A stretch of 59,791 nucleotides of DNA from Hydrogenispora sp. (lineage in GTDB: Bacteria > Bacillota > UBA4882 > UBA10575). This document shows positions 42,908-52,824 of the stretch, piece after piece (the stretch's first letter is position 1; each line of letters opens with the position of its first letter). Both the position numbers and the translations under genes were made by a program. The notes below the pieces were generated by a model. The model was not told the DNA's origin. It did no database searches and saw only the letters and a list, made by a program, of their open reading frames with translations. The stretch lies in the NCBI GenBank assembly GCA_012837705.1, contig DUQQ01000065.1, positions 1 to 59,791 of the forward strand. The letters run 5' to 3'.

Positions 42908-44269
42908 ATGTTGGAAAACTGCCAGAAACAGCGATACCATTTGGAAATATTTGGATGTCAAATGAACGTTCATGATGCGGAAAAAACCGCCGGAATTCTG
43001 GAGAAAATGGGCTATACGAAGGCCGCCACGGCGGAAGAGGCCGATGTGATTCTTTTGATTACTTGTTGTGTCCGGGAAAATGCCGAGAACCGTTTATACG
43101 GGCATCTGGGTAATTTAAAACCCCTGAAACAAAATAATCCGGACCTCATTATCGGGGTGGGCGGTTGTATGGCGCAGCTTCCTTCGGTGCGGGAGAAGAT
43201 CGAGGCGGATTACCCCCATATTGATCTGCTTTTTGGCGCCTTCAATCTCCATCAGCTTCCGGAGCTAATCATGAAAATCGGGGAAACCGGCAGCCGGATC
43301 CTGGAGGTTCCGGGTGAAGGCGAGATCAAAGAGGACCTCCCGGTGACGAGGGAGAGCTCCTTTCGTGCTTGGGTAACGGTGATTTACGGGTGTAATAATT
43401 TTTGCACTTATTGTATAGTTCCTTATGTCCGCGGTCGTGAAAAAAGCCGCCGTCCGGAGAAGATCCTGGCGGAAGTCCGTGGTTTAGCGGCCGAGGGGAT
43501 AAAAGAGGTTACCCTTCTCGGACAAAATGTCAATAGCTATGGATTGGATTTCCCGGCGGCAGAGCGGACAGATTTTGCCGATCTTTTAGGCTTGCTCAAC
43601 CAGGTCGACGGGATTACGCGCATCCGGTTTCAGACTTCCCATCCCAAGGACCTTTCGGATAAATTAATCCGGCAGATGGCGGAGGCGGATAAGGTTTGCG
43701 AACATCTCCATCTGCCGCTCCAAGCCGGGAGCGATAAAATTTTGCGGATGATGAACCGGAAATATACCCGGGATGATTACCTAAGACTGGTGGACAAGCT
43801 GCGTTCCCACATTCCCGACCTGGCCCTAACCACCGACCTGATTGTTGGTTTTCCCGGTGAGGAAGAGGCGGATTTCCAGGACACCCTCGATTTGGTGGAA
43901 AGGGTTGGTTTCGACGCCGCTTTTACCTTTGCCTATTCACCACGGGTTGGTACCCAGGCTGCCAAGATGGATAACCAGGTGCCGGAGGAGGAAAAGATGG
44001 ACCGGTTGTACCGGTTGATCGAGGTGGTGAATAAACAGGCCAAAGCGGCGAACCAGCGTCTGGAGGGGAAGATTGAGTCGGTTTTGGTGGAAGGGCCTAG
44101 CCCGAAGAAGAAGGAGATCTTCACCGGTCGGACCCGCAGTAATAAACTGGTGCTTTTTGCGCCGCCTTCCTCCGGTCCGGAACTGATCGGAACGGAGATT
44201 AAGGTTAAAATTAAGAAAGGTTTAACCTACACCTTACAAGGGGAAGTAATCGAGCGGGAGGTGTTCTGA
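42908..44269 (+). CDS. miaB: tRNA-2-methylthio-N6-dimethylallyladenosine synthase
   Basis: The protein has 453 residues. This radical-SAM enzyme adds a methylthio group to i6A37 of tRNA. The N-terminal domain has three cluster cysteines (FGCQMN, TCCVREN, GGCMAQ), the radical SAM motif is CNNFCTYC, and a TRAM domain ends the protein. ATG 42908 lies 3 bases past gaagggtg; GTG 42902 is another option. A TATAAT at 42879-42884 may be its promoter. The stop codon is one base before mutS. Confidence 0.95.
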   Translation: MLENCQKQRYHLEIFGCQMNVHDAEKTAGILEKMGYTKAATAEEADVILLITCCVRENAENRLYGHLGNLKPLKQNNPDLIIGVGGCMAQLPSVREKIEADYPHIDLLFGAFNLHQLPELIMKIGETGSRILEVPGEGEIKEDLPVTRESSFRAWVTVIYGCNNFCTYCIVPYVRGREKSRRPEKILAEVRGLAAEGIKEVTLLGQNVNSYGLDFPAAERTDFADLLGLLNQVDGITRIRFQTSHPKDLSDKLIRQMAEADKVCEHLHLPLQAGSDKILRMMNRKYTRDDYLRLVDKLRSHIPDLALTTDLIVGFPGEEEADFQDTLDLVERVGFDAAFTFAYSPRVGTQAAKMDNQVPEEEKMDRLYRLIEVVNKQAKAANQRLEGKIESVLVEGPSPKKKEIFTGRTRSNKLVLFAPPSSGPELIGTEIKVKIKKGLTYTLQGEVIEREVF

Positions 44270-44270
44270 T

Positions 44271-46874
44271 TTGAGTCAGGATACTCCCATGTTAAGGCAG
44301 TATAAACAGATTAAACAGGAATACGCCGATGCCATCCTCCTTTTTCGTCTCGGCGATTTCTACGAGATGTTTCTGGAGGATGCCGAAAAGGCCGCCGAAG
44401 TATTGGAGATTGTGCTGACTTCCCGTGAGGCCGGGAAGGGCAAGCGGATTCCGATGTGCGGAATCCCTTACCATGCCGCCACCAGCTATATCGCCCGCTT
44501 GATTGCGAAAGGGTTTAAGGTCGCCATCTGTGAACAGGTGGAAGATCCGAAAAAAGCGAAGGGCTTGGTTAAACGGGAAGTGGTCCGTGTGATCACTCCT
44601 GGAACCTTGATTGACGAACAATATCTGGAAGAAAAGGCCAACAACTATTTGATGGCTTTGGTGAAGAGGGAAGCCGAATACGGTTTGGCCGTGGCCGATC
44701 TTTCCACCGGTGATTTTATGGTGACCCAGTTTGCGGCCGATGACGCCCTGCTCTTTGACGAGCTTTCCCACTGGCAACCAAAGGAGATTTTGGTCGCGGA
44801 GGACCAAATTGCGTTCTGGTCTACGCTTAAACAGCGGACCGGCGTTTTACTCACCTCCCGGCCGTCCCCGGATTTCCACCGGGCCCGGGCGGAGGAACGG
44901 CTGCTTTCCCATTTTCAAGTTGTTTCGTTGGAAGGCTATGGTTGTCAGGAACTGAAGGCGGCCGTTGGTGCTGCCGGTGCTGTTTTGGCCTATTTCTATG
45001 AAACCCAAAAGAGCCAGCTCGAACATATTCTCTCCCTCCGCACTTATCATTTGGGCGATTTCATGCATCTGGACCAGTATACCCGGCGTAATTTGGAGTT
45101 GGTCTCGACCCTCCGGGACCATAAAACCCAGGGTTCTTTGCTCTGGGTTCTGGACCAGACGGTGACGGCGGCGGGCGGAAGAATGCTCAAAAAATGGCTG
45201 GAGCAACCTTTACGCCGCCGGACGGAGATTGAAGATCGGTTGGCCAAAGTAGAACGCTTCTTCCTTCAGCACGGAATTCGGCAGACGACCCGGAGTTTAC
45301 TACGACGGACCTGTGACCTGCAACGCCTTTTAGCCAAACTAGCCTGTCAAACAGTGAATCCCCGGGACTTGTTGGCGCTCGGTACGACGCTGGCTTTATT
45401 ACCCGAGATCCGCCAAGTGCTTCAGCAGGAAGAACTCGGGCCCGTGGCCGAACTGGCTGGGGAGATTAACCTCTTACCGGACTTAACGGCGTTATTGGCT
45501 AAAGCTTTGCGGGAAGATCCGCCGGTCAGTGTGACGGAAGGGAATATCTTCCGGGAAGGCTATAACCAGGAATTGGATACCCTTCTTCGCGCGACCCGCG
45601 AAGGAAAACAGTGGATTGCCGGTCTTGAACAACAAGAGCGGGAGCGGACGGGGATCAAATCATTGAAGGTCGGCTATAACCAGGTCTTTGGTTATTACTT
45701 AGAAGTCACGAAGGCGAATTTAGCTTCGGTCCCGGAAGATTATATCCGTAAACAGACCCTGGCCAATGCCGAGCGCTATATCACCCCGGAATTAAAGAAG
45801 TATGAAGAGTTGATCCTGGGGGCGGAGGAAAAAAGGGCGGCTTTAGAGTACAAGCTCTTTTTAGACCTGCGGCATCAGGTCTTAGCGCAGTTGCCGGAGT
45901 TGAAACGGTTGGCGGAGATCCTGGCCATGCTGGATGTCTATGCCGCGTTGGCCGAGACGGCAGTGCAAAACCATTATGTCCGTCCAGAGATCGACGACGG
46001 AAAAAAGATCATGATCCGGGAGGGCCGCCATCCGGTGGTGGAACGGGTCTTACCCCCGGGCCAGTTTGTACCGAACGATACCTTACTTGACGACAGTACT
46101 CACCGCTTACAGATCATTACCGGGCCGAATATGGCCGGAAAATCCACCTATATGCGGCAGGTCGCTCTGATCGTCTTAATGGCGCAGATCGGTTCCTTTG
46201 TGCCCGCCGGCTATGCCCGGATTGGTTTAGTGGACCGGATCTTTACGCGGGTCGGTGCTGCGGATAATCTGGCCGGAGGCCAGAGCACCTTTATGGTGGA
46301 GATGAGCGAACTGGCGAATATTCTCCACCATGCGACGGCGGATAGCCTCTTGATCTTGGATGAAATTGGCCGGGGGACCAGTACTTTTGACGGGTTAAGT
46401 ATTGCCTGGGGGGTACTGGAATATCTATGGAATCCACAGCAAATCGGGGCGCGGACCCTTTTCGCCACCCATTATCATGAATTAACCACTTTAGCCGACC
46501 GGTTGGACGGGGTAGAGAACTTGAATGTGGCGGTGGCGAAGGAGGGCGACGGCATTATCTTTCTCCATAAGATCTTGCCTGGAGCCAGTGACCGGAGCTA
46601 TGGGATTGAAGTGGCGCGTCTCGCTGGCATCCCCGAAGCAGTCTTAGAACGGGCGGCGACGATCTTAACCCAACTGGAAGCAAAAGGTTTAAAGGAACGG
46701 TCGCAAACGGTGGCGGTGCCGACGAAGCCGGTGCAATTGTCGCTTTTTACCGCCGAAGAAGCCTATTTATATAATGAGTTGCGTCAGCTTGATTTAAACA
46801 AGCTTTCGCCACTGGAGGCGCTAAATCTGCTCTTTGAGTGGCAGCAGCAGCTGAAAAAGAAGAAAGAAGCGTGA
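44271..46874 (+). CDS. mutS: DNA mismatch repair protein MutS
   Basis: The protein has 867 residues. TTG 44271 follows gggaggtg; ATG 44289 would lose six residues. The mismatch-contacting FxE is in GDFYEMF. The ATPase has Walker A GPNMAGKSTYM, Walker B LLILDEIGRGTSTFDG and FATHYHELT. The C-terminus carries the usual YLYNELRQLDLNKLSPLEAL, which binds other Mut proteins. It sits between miaB and mutL in a classic cluster. Confidence 0.97.
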   Translation: MSQDTPMLRQYKQIKQEYADAILLFRLGDFYEMFLEDAEKAAEVLEIVLTSREAGKGKRIPMCGIPYHAATSYIARLIAKGFKVAICEQVEDPKKAKGLVKREVVRVITPGTLIDEQYLEEKANNYLMALVKREAEYGLAVADLSTGDFMVTQFAADDALLFDELSHWQPKEILVAEDQIAFWSTLKQRTGVLLTSRPSPDFHRARAEERLLSHFQVVSLEGYGCQELKAAVGAAGAVLAYFYETQKSQLEHILSLRTYHLGDFMHLDQYTRRNLELVSTLRDHKTQGSLLWVLDQTVTAAGGRMLKKWLEQPLRRRTEIEDRLAKVERFFLQHGIRQTTRSLLRRTCDLQRLLAKLACQTVNPRDLLALGTTLALLPEIRQVLQQEELGPVAELAGEINLLPDLTALLAKALREDPPVSVTEGNIFREGYNQELDTLLRATREGKQWIAGLEQQERERTGIKSLKVGYNQVFGYYLEVTKANLASVPEDYIRKQTLANAERYITPELKKYEELILGAEEKRAALEYKLFLDLRHQVLAQLPELKRLAEILAMLDVYAALAETAVQNHYVRPEIDDGKKIMIREGRHPVVERVLPPGQFVPNDTLLDDSTHRLQIITGPNMAGKSTYMRQVALIVLMAQIGSFVPAGYARIGLVDRIFTRVGAADNLAGGQSTFMVEMSELANILHHATADSLLILDEIGRGTSTFDGLSIAWGVLEYLWNPQQIGARTLFATHYHELTTLADRLDGVENLNVAVAKEGDGIIFLHKILPGASDRSYGIEVARLAGIPEAVLERAATILTQLEAKGLKERSQTVAVPTKPVQLSLFTAEEAYLYNELRQLDLNKLSPLEALNLLFEWQQQLKKKKEA

Positions 46875-46892
46875 GGCAGAAGAGGGAGTAAG

Positions 46893-48710
46893 ATGGGGAA
46901 GATTATTCACCTTGATGAAGTAACGATCAACCAAATTGCCGCCGGTGAAGTCGTGGAAAGACCCTCCTCAGTCGTTAAAGAACTGGTGGAGAATGCGATC
47001 GATGCCGGAGCAAAAAAGATTGAGATTTATCTAACCAACGGTGGTCGGCAGAAGATCCAAGTGGTGGATGACGGTTCGGGGATGGACCGCGAAGATGCTT
47101 TGCTGGCGGTGGAGCGCCATGCGACCAGTAAAATCAGGGAATTCCAAGATTTGCAGAAAAGCAGCACCCTAGGGTTTCGTGGGGAAGCGCTGGCCAGTAT
47201 CGCTGCGGTCTCCCGGATGACGCTGCAGACAGCGGTTGATCCAGCGGTTCCGGGAACGAAGATTCGGGTGGAAGGCGGTATAATCCAAGCGGTGGAAGCA
47301 GTTGGCGCCCCGCGGGGCACCAATATTAGTGTGGAGAATCTTTTCTTTAATACTCCCGCCCGGTTGAAGTTTATGCGTAGTATCCCCTCGGAAGTGGCGC
47401 ATGTTAAAGAGATCGTCACCAGTATGGCCCTGGGTTATCCGGAAATCTCCTTTCGCCTGCTGCACCAGGAGATGAAGCTGGTTCATACTTTAGGGACGGG
47501 TGATTATGAACAAACCTTGGAACAGATCTTTAGCCCCGCCATTTGCCAAGAGTTATTCCCTGTAGCGGGCGAGTATGGCCCTATACGGCTCACCGGTTTC
47601 CTGGGTCGTCCCAATATTGCCCGGGGGAACCGGGGTCAACAATATTTCTTTTTAAACCGCCGGTTTTTCCGTTCCCGTATGGTGGCAGCCGCCGCCGAAC
47701 GGGCTTATGACACCTTATTACCGGTCGCCCGTTTTCCCTTTTTATTAATTAATTTAGAGCTCCCGCCGGAACTGGTCGACATTAACGTCCACCCCACGAA
47801 GATGGAGGTTAAATTCCGGGACGAAAAAGAAGTCTTTCGTGGGATCATCCATATTATTCGTGAAGCTTTGGAAGCGAATGTGACCACAACCCCGTGGCGA
47901 CCGTCGTACAAACCCCCTGCCGGATCTGGGGGATCCGACCAGAAACAGCCTTTTAAGGCCCCGGGTTTGTTCCCGGCAAAGGTGGAGGAAGCACCGGCGG
48001 AGATGGAAACAGCGGCGGGGATGGAAACAGCTGAAATTACGCCTGCTCCGGCCAATGTTAAGGAGAGTACCGTGCCCTTTTCCGCGGAGCCTCCTCCCGA
48101 GCCTCCTCCCGTGGAAGAACCAGCGACGATCACCGCAGTGCAGGAAGGGGATGGGGCCCGGATCTTTACCCTTTTTGATACTTATCTCTTGTGGGAAGAT
48201 GCGGAGGCCCTGGTGATGGTGGATCAGCATGCAGCCCATGAACGCATTCTTTATGACCGCTTCCGTTCCGGTACCCCCACGAATATGCAGTACTTTTTAG
48301 CACCGCTGACCGTCGAATTGACCCAAGCACAATTACAGACGATTCAGGAAGAAGGGGAGCTGCTCCGCGCGCTTGGTTGGGATTTTGAAGCCTTCGGTGG
48401 AGAAGCGATTATTCTCCGCTCCGGGCCCCAGGATTTTCCGGCGGCTGAAGTTGAGGATTTGTTTCTGAGCCTCCTGAATGAACTGGGTGCCACCGGCGAA
48501 GCGCGACAGGTTGACCCGAAGGAGCGTTTGGTAAGGCTGATGGCTTGTCGGCAAGCGGTCAAAGCCGGTGATCGGCTTTCGCCGCAGGAGGCAGCGGCTT
48601 TGATCCGGGATCTACGCCAGACCAAAGTGCCGCAGACCTGCCCCCACGGGCGACCAACGATGGTTGCGATCACCAAAACAGAGCTTGAGAAGATGTTTAA
48701 ACGGAGGTAG
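46893..48710 (+). CDS. mutL: DNA mismatch repair protein MutL
   Basis: The protein has 605 residues. The GHKL ATPase shows ELVENAIDAGA, DDGSGM, TSKI and GFRGEALASI. A Pro/Glu-rich linker (about 340-420) joins the dimerisation/endonuclease domain, with DQHAAHE followed by Asp where the usual last residue of the DQHA(x)2E(x)4E motif is Glu. CPHGRP and the ACR pattern (MACRQAVKAGD) are intact, so endonuclease activity is still likely. It is 18 bases after mutS. Confidence 0.95.
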   Translation: MGKIIHLDEVTINQIAAGEVVERPSSVVKELVENAIDAGAKKIEIYLTNGGRQKIQVVDDGSGMDREDALLAVERHATSKIREFQDLQKSSTLGFRGEALASIAAVSRMTLQTAVDPAVPGTKIRVEGGIIQAVEAVGAPRGTNISVENLFFNTPARLKFMRSIPSEVAHVKEIVTSMALGYPEISFRLLHQEMKLVHTLGTGDYEQTLEQIFSPAICQELFPVAGEYGPIRLTGFLGRPNIARGNRGQQYFFLNRRFFRSRMVAAAAERAYDTLLPVARFPFLLINLELPPELVDINVHPTKMEVKFRDEKEVFRGIIHIIREALEANVTTTPWRPSYKPPAGSGGSDQKQPFKAPGLFPAKVEEAPAEMETAAGMETAEITPAPANVKESTVPFSAEPPPEPPPVEEPATITAVQEGDGARIFTLFDTYLLWEDAEALVMVDQHAAHERILYDRFRSGTPTNMQYFLAPLTVELTQAQLQTIQEEGELLRALGWDFEAFGGEAIILRSGPQDFPAAEVEDLFLSLLNELGATGEARQVDPKERLVRLMACRQAVKAGDRLSPQEAAALIRDLRQTKVPQTCPHGRPTMVAITKTELEKMFKRR

Positions 48711-48714
48711 AAAA

Positions 48715-49665
48715 ATGGGGCCGTTGATCGTTTTGGTCGGTCCGACCGCCGTTGGAAAAACGGAACTCGCCGTTAATCTGGCTTTGCACTTTGGCGCCCA
48801 GATCATCTCCGCTGATTCAATGCAAATCTATCAGGGTATGGATATTGGGACCGCGAAACCTACGGTCGACGAGCGGAAGGGGGTTCCCCACCATTTAATT
48901 GATCTGGTCCCGCCGGACCAGCCTTTTACCGTCGTTGATTACCAGGGACATTATAAGCGGGTGAAGAACCGTTTGGCCGCAGAAGGGATCCTACCGCTGC
49001 TCACCGGTGGAACTGGACTTTACATCCGCGCGGTGACTCAAGGCTTTATATTTCCGGTCACTCCCCCTAATCCGGAGCTAAGAGCCACTCTAAAACAGGA
49101 AGCGGAAACCCATGGACGTGAAGTGGTTTACCGGCGGCTGCAAGAACTGGATCCGGTGGCGGCACAAAAGATCCATCCCCGCGATCTAAAACGCACCCTA
49201 CGCGCCTTGGAAGTAACGCTCTCCACCGGACGCCCCTTTTCGGCGCAGCAACAGGCGGCGCGGCGAACCCTCCCACCTGACATTATCTACCTTGGCCTGC
49301 ATCGCGAACGGGCCGAGTTGTATGACCGGATAAATCGGCGTGTCGACCAGATGATTACCGCCGGTTTGGTGGAGGAAGTGACCATGCTCTTGGCAAAGGG
49401 TTATAGCCCCGATTTGCAGGCGATGCAAGGTTTGGGCTATAAAGAACTGATCCCGGTGGTGCACGGGCAGGCTTCCTTAGCCGAGGCGGTAGATCTGCTC
49501 AAGAAAAGAACACGCCATTATGCCAAGCGTCAAGAAACCTGGTTTCGCCGGGAACCGGTGGAGAAATGGTTTCTTCTACGTGCGGGTGAAGAGGAGAAAA
49601 CTTACGAAAAGATCTTGGCTTTTTTAGAAGGGAGAATTAACCGCGTGTCGAATAGATTAGAGTAG
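48715..49665 (+). CDS. miaA: tRNA dimethylallyltransferase
   Basis: The protein has 316 residues. It transfers a dimethylallyl group to A37 of tRNA, giving the substrate of MiaB. Motifs: P-loop GPTAVGKTELA, DSMQIYQGMDIGTAKP, TGGTGLYI and GLGYKELIPV. ATG 48715 follows acggaggtag, just after the mutL stop codon; an upstream opening at 48664 lies inside mutL. Together with miaB in the same cluster the pathway is complete. Confidence 0.96.
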   Translation: MGPLIVLVGPTAVGKTELAVNLALHFGAQIISADSMQIYQGMDIGTAKPTVDERKGVPHHLIDLVPPDQPFTVVDYQGHYKRVKNRLAAEGILPLLTGGTGLYIRAVTQGFIFPVTPPNPELRATLKQEAETHGREVVYRRLQELDPVAAQKIHPRDLKRTLRALEVTLSTGRPFSAQQQAARRTLPPDIIYLGLHRERAELYDRINRRVDQMITAGLVEEVTMLLAKGYSPDLQAMQGLGYKELIPVVHGQASLAEAVDLLKKRTRHYAKRQETWFRREPVEKWFLLRAGEEEKTYEKILAFLEGRINRVSNRLE

Positions 49666-49718
49666 TATACTTTTTTTCAAGAAAAGGGTTTGTTGTTATA
49701 TTATGGAGGTGAAATGTT

Positions 49719-49961
49719 ATGAGTAAGCCCGTTATCAATCTACAGGATGGTTTTTTAAACCAGGTGCGGAAAGAGAGTGTCCCGGTGACCGTTTACTTGG
49801 TGAATGGTTTTCAAGTCAGGGGTTTGATCAAGGGATTTGACAATTTCACTCTGATCATGGATAGTGAAGGGAAACCGGAACTCATCTATAAACACGCGAT
49901 TTCCACGATTATTCCGTCCCGGCCGTTACGGGAGTTTAGTGGCGACCCGAAGGAAGATTAG
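49719..49961 (+). CDS. hfq: RNA chaperone Hfq
   Basis: The protein has 80 residues. It is an Sm-like hexamer that binds small RNAs and mRNA tails. Sm1 is [21 protein letters not shown] and Sm2 is [13 protein letters not shown] (the proximal-face KH pair is present). [13 protein letters not shown] is the usual N-terminal helix. A good ribosome site (atggaggtg) precedes ATG. It ends the miaB-mutSL-miaA-hfq cluster, as in many Firmicutes. Confidence 0.96.
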   Translation: MSKPVINLQDGFLNQVRKESVPVTVYLVNGFQVRGLIKGFDNFTLIMDSEGKPELIYKHAISTIIPSRPLREFSGDPKED

Positions 49962-49996
49962 ACGGTAATAATCGATTTTTGAGGAATTAAAAAAAA

Positions 49997-50022
49997 GGGG
50001 GGCACAGCCTGCCCTTTTTTTA
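49997..50022 (+). terminator. Terminator after hfq
   Basis: A stem gggca / tgccc, with longer A/T pairing outside it, is followed by ttttttt. Confidence 0.75.
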
Positions 50023-50058
50023 TATGTTGTGTGGAATGTGAAAAGGAGGAACGAATTT

Positions 50059-51306
50059 TTGTCGACGATTAAAACATCAGGATTAGCACTCATTGAACAA
50101 GCAGAACAAAGTTTAGCTCCAGTCTTTACGAGTTTTGAAGAGATTGGCCTCTTCAACCAAGAAAAGGTGCTGACGGCTTTTAAGGAAGAGAAGGTCGGGA
50201 CTCATCATTTTAACACCTCCACTGGCTACGGCTATGGTGATCTGGGCCGAGAAACGCTGGAAAGGGTCTTTGCCCGCGCTTTTGGTGCGGAAGCGGCTCT
50301 GGTCCGCCAGCAGATCGTCTCCGGAACCCACGCCATCAACCTCGGCCTTTCCGGACTACTGCGCCCCGGCGATGAGTTGATCTTCGCCACCGGTCTGCCC
50401 TATGACACCCTCCGCACCGTCTGTGGTATCGACGGAAACGTTCCGGGAAATCTTCAGGATTACGGGGTCAAGGTCAAAGCCATCCCCCTCTTGCCGGAGG
50501 GACAGATCGACCAGGAACGCTTATTAGAATCCATATCGAACCGGACCCGGATGGTTGCTTTCCAGCGTTCCTGCGGTTATGAGGACCGGCGTTCTTTTAC
50601 CATCAAACAACTAGCGCCGGTCTTTGCGGCGCTCCGCCAGTTACCGAAGCCGCCCATTATTTTTGTGGACAATTGTTACGGGGAGTTTGTGGAGAAAGTC
50701 GAGCCTTTGGCGGTGGGGGCCGATCTGATCGCCGGATCATTGATCAAAAATCCCGGCGGCGGCTGGGTTCCTTCCGGCGGTTATCTTGCGGGAAAAGAAG
50801 AATTCATTAGCCAGGTTGCTTCACGGCTTTACGCCCCCGGATTGGGTGGGGAGGTTGGCCCATCGTTAATGAATTTACGGCTGTTCTTCCAAGGCCTTTT
50901 TGATGCCCCCCACCGCGTATACGAAATGTTGAAAGCCGCGGCCCTTTTTGCCTGGGTCTTTGCTGAACTGGGGTATACGGTAGCACCGGCGGCGACCGAA
51001 CCACGTACCGATGTGATTCAACGGATCGACCTACGCTCGCCCGAACGGCTCCTGGCGGTCTGCCGGAGTATACAAGCGATCTCGCCGGTGGATAGTTATT
51101 TAACCCCGGAGCCTGCCGAGATGCCCGGATATCAGGAGCGTGTTGTGATGGCGGCCGGGACCTTTATCAATGGGTCAACCAGTGAGTTAACGGCTGATGC
51201 TCCCTTTAAACCCCCGTATAGTCTTTATTTTCAAGGGAGCCTTTCCTACCTCCACGCCAAGATCGGTTTAAAATCCATCTTGCAGCAGTTAAAAATCGAT
51301 TCTTGA
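50059..51306 (+). CDS. YnbB-like PLP enzyme (methionine gamma-lyase family)
   Basis: The protein has 415 residues. The start is TTG 50059 with aaaggagg ten bases upstream; the open frame to 50029 reads through that ribosome site. It is a fold-type I PLP protein of the group called aluminium-resistance or methionine gamma-lyase family (YnbB in B. subtilis). Landmarks: FNTSTGYGYGDLGRETLE, QIVSGTHAINLGL, FVDNCYGEFVE and the PLP lysine in GSLIKNPGGGW. Its reaction is not established. It follows hfq here as in many relatives. Confidence 0.9.
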   Translation: MSTIKTSGLALIEQAEQSLAPVFTSFEEIGLFNQEKVLTAFKEEKVGTHHFNTSTGYGYGDLGRETLERVFARAFGAEAALVRQQIVSGTHAINLGLSGLLRPGDELIFATGLPYDTLRTVCGIDGNVPGNLQDYGVKVKAIPLLPEGQIDQERLLESISNRTRMVAFQRSCGYEDRRSFTIKQLAPVFAALRQLPKPPIIFVDNCYGEFVEKVEPLAVGADLIAGSLIKNPGGGWVPSGGYLAGKEEFISQVASRLYAPGLGGEVGPSLMNLRLFFQGLFDAPHRVYEMLKAAALFAWVFAELGYTVAPAATEPRTDVIQRIDLRSPERLLAVCRSIQAISPVDSYLTPEPAEMPGYQERVVMAAGTFINGSTSELTADAPFKPPYSLYFQGSLSYLHAKIGLKSILQQLKIDS

Positions 51307-51366
51307 GGCAGGAAACGGTAGATTAAACGGGAATATATAAAACACTTAACTAAAGGGAGTGATTCT

Positions 51367-51744
51367 GTGGAGTCTGCAATTGTGCTGTTTATTATAAAAC
51401 TGGTTATTGCCGGTGGGGTAATGTTTTTTCTTTATACGGATGCACGCGCGCGGGATCATACCTGGTTTATGTGGACTTTTGCCCCCATACTGGCGATTTT
51501 TACCCCTGATTTTGCCGGTTCTGTTTTGGCCTTGACTTTTATTTTTGTCCTTTATATGTTCACTAGGCCCAAAGGGGAACTGGTGAAGTGTCCCCACTGC
51601 GGTAAGAAGATCCATGATGTTTTGGCTTTTTGCCCCCGCTGCCGTCAGTCGGTTAAACGGGAGTGTTTGCGTTGCCATGATACGGTGGACTGGTATGCGG
51701 AACGTTGTCCCCATTGTGGGTCAATGAATTTAACCAAATTCTAA
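51367..51744 (+). CDS. Membrane protein with double zinc ribbon
   Basis: The protein has 125 residues from GTG 51367. Two hydrophobic segments (about 5-20 and 36-62) precede a cytoplasmic tail with four CxxC pairs (CPHC, CPRC, CLRC, CPHC), the pattern of a double zinc ribbon. The function is unknown; such modules often mediate protein contacts. A terminator follows directly. Confidence 0.8.
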   Translation: MESAIVLFIIKLVIAGGVMFFLYTDARARDHTWFMWTFAPILAIFTPDFAGSVLALTFIFVLYMFTRPKGELVKCPHCGKKIHDVLAFCPRCRQSVKRECLRCHDTVDWYAERCPHCGSMNLTKF

Positions 51745-51754
51745 CAACACTATG

Positions 51755-51784
51755 AACAGCCGCCGTCGGGCGGCTGTTTGTGTT
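51755..51784 (+). terminator. Terminator after the zinc-ribbon gene
   Basis: A stem aacagccgcc / ggcggctgtt with a short loop is followed by tgtgttt. Confidence 0.75.
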
Positions 51785-51857
51785 TGATCTTTATCTAAAT
51801 AGTTCTGCAGCCCCAGGGTCATTTCGTATAGATTAAGAGTGAAAAGGAGGGGTCATA

Positions 51858-52502
51858 ATGAATACGGAAATTTTCGTTCGTCTAGCGGTAGCAACGATCC
51901 TTGGTGCGGTGATCGGTTTTGAGCGGGAGAAACATGGTCGTCCGGCTGGCTTACGAACCCACATCTTAGTCGCCCTTGGCTCCTGTTTGATTATGCTTAT
52001 TTCAATTTATGGTTTTCCGGGGGTGACGGCGCGGGATCCAGCCCGGTTGGCTGCCCAGGTGGTTAGTGGGATTGGCTTTCTGGGAGCCGGTACAATTTTG
52101 CGGGACGGAACCAGTATCCGTGGGTTAACGACGGCCGCCAGCCTTTGGGTGGTCGCTGGTATCGGCTTGGCCAGCGGAACCGGTTTTTATTTGGGGGCAG
52201 TGGTGACAACCGTTATTGCCTTCTTGGTTTTGGTTTTCTTGGACGATCTGGAGCGCAAATTAATTGCTTTTAGCACCGCCCGTATTCGGGCTGAAGTATC
52301 GGATCAACCAGGGACGTTGACCGCTTTTACGCAAATCTTTACCGACCACGGGATCAGTATTAAAAGAATCAGTATGGAGCTTGATGGGGAAAACAAAAAA
52401 GCCCATATTTATCTTCAAATTAGGGGACATAATATAAATAGGGAAAAAATAATGGAAGAAATAAGTTTATTACCAGGGATCTTCAGCGTAAAATGGAATT
52501 AA
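51858..52502 (+). CDS. MgtC/SapB-family membrane protein
   Basis: The protein has 214 residues. The N-terminal part has four or so membrane segments with the MgtC patterns GAVIGFEREKHGRPAGLRTH and GIGFLGAGTILRDG, ending near TTAASLW. A soluble ACT-like domain (about 140-214, RAEVSDQPGTLTAFTQIF) follows. MgtC proteins affect magnesium homeostasis and F-ATPase activity. No M-box riboswitch fits in the short leader. ATG 51858 follows aaaaggagg. Confidence 0.9.
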   Translation: MNTEIFVRLAVATILGAVIGFEREKHGRPAGLRTHILVALGSCLIMLISIYGFPGVTARDPARLAAQVVSGIGFLGAGTILRDGTSIRGLTTAASLWVVAGIGLASGTGFYLGAVVTTVIAFLVLVFLDDLERKLIAFSTARIRAEVSDQPGTLTAFTQIFTDHGISIKRISMELDGENKKAHIYLQIRGHNINREKIMEEISLLPGIFSVKWN

Positions 52503-52548
52503 CTCGTGGTTAAATGAAGGGTTTTTATCAAAGGAGAGGAAAACAATA

Positions 52549-52764
52549 ATGGGAGAGATTATCCCGTTTCCCGTGAAAAAGACCGATGATATCTTTGAAC
52601 AAAAGGAATTAACCGACTACGTAATTCGGGAGAAGATTCTGGCTGGGGAGGCCGAGCTGATCGGTGTTTTTAAGCAGAACGGCTTCCCTTGTTCCTGCTA
52701 CCGGATGGAGTTTGATAACCAAGCCTATTACGTTTTCGATCTGACTACGCCAAGGGGCGAATAA
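52549..52764 (+). CDS. Small protein of unknown function
   Basis: The protein has 71 residues, with a good ribosome site (aaaggagagg). It is soluble and slightly acidic, starts GEIIPFPVKKTDD, and contains two cysteines in FPCSCYRMEF. I do not recognise a family. It is 46 bases after the mgtC-like gene. Confidence 0.7.
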   Translation: MGEIIPFPVKKTDDIFEQKELTDYVIREKILAGEAELIGVFKQNGFPCSCYRMEFDNQAYYVFDLTTPRGE

Positions 52765-52824
52765 AGGGGAAAGGAGGCAAGAAAACAAGCCGGTGAAAGA
52801 TTAAAGTAAGGGGGAGATAAGGCC

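Noticed and set aside
51785-51857. M-box magnesium riboswitch before the mgtC-like gene
   Set aside because: Only about 70 bases separate the upstream terminator and the start codon, too short for an M-box.
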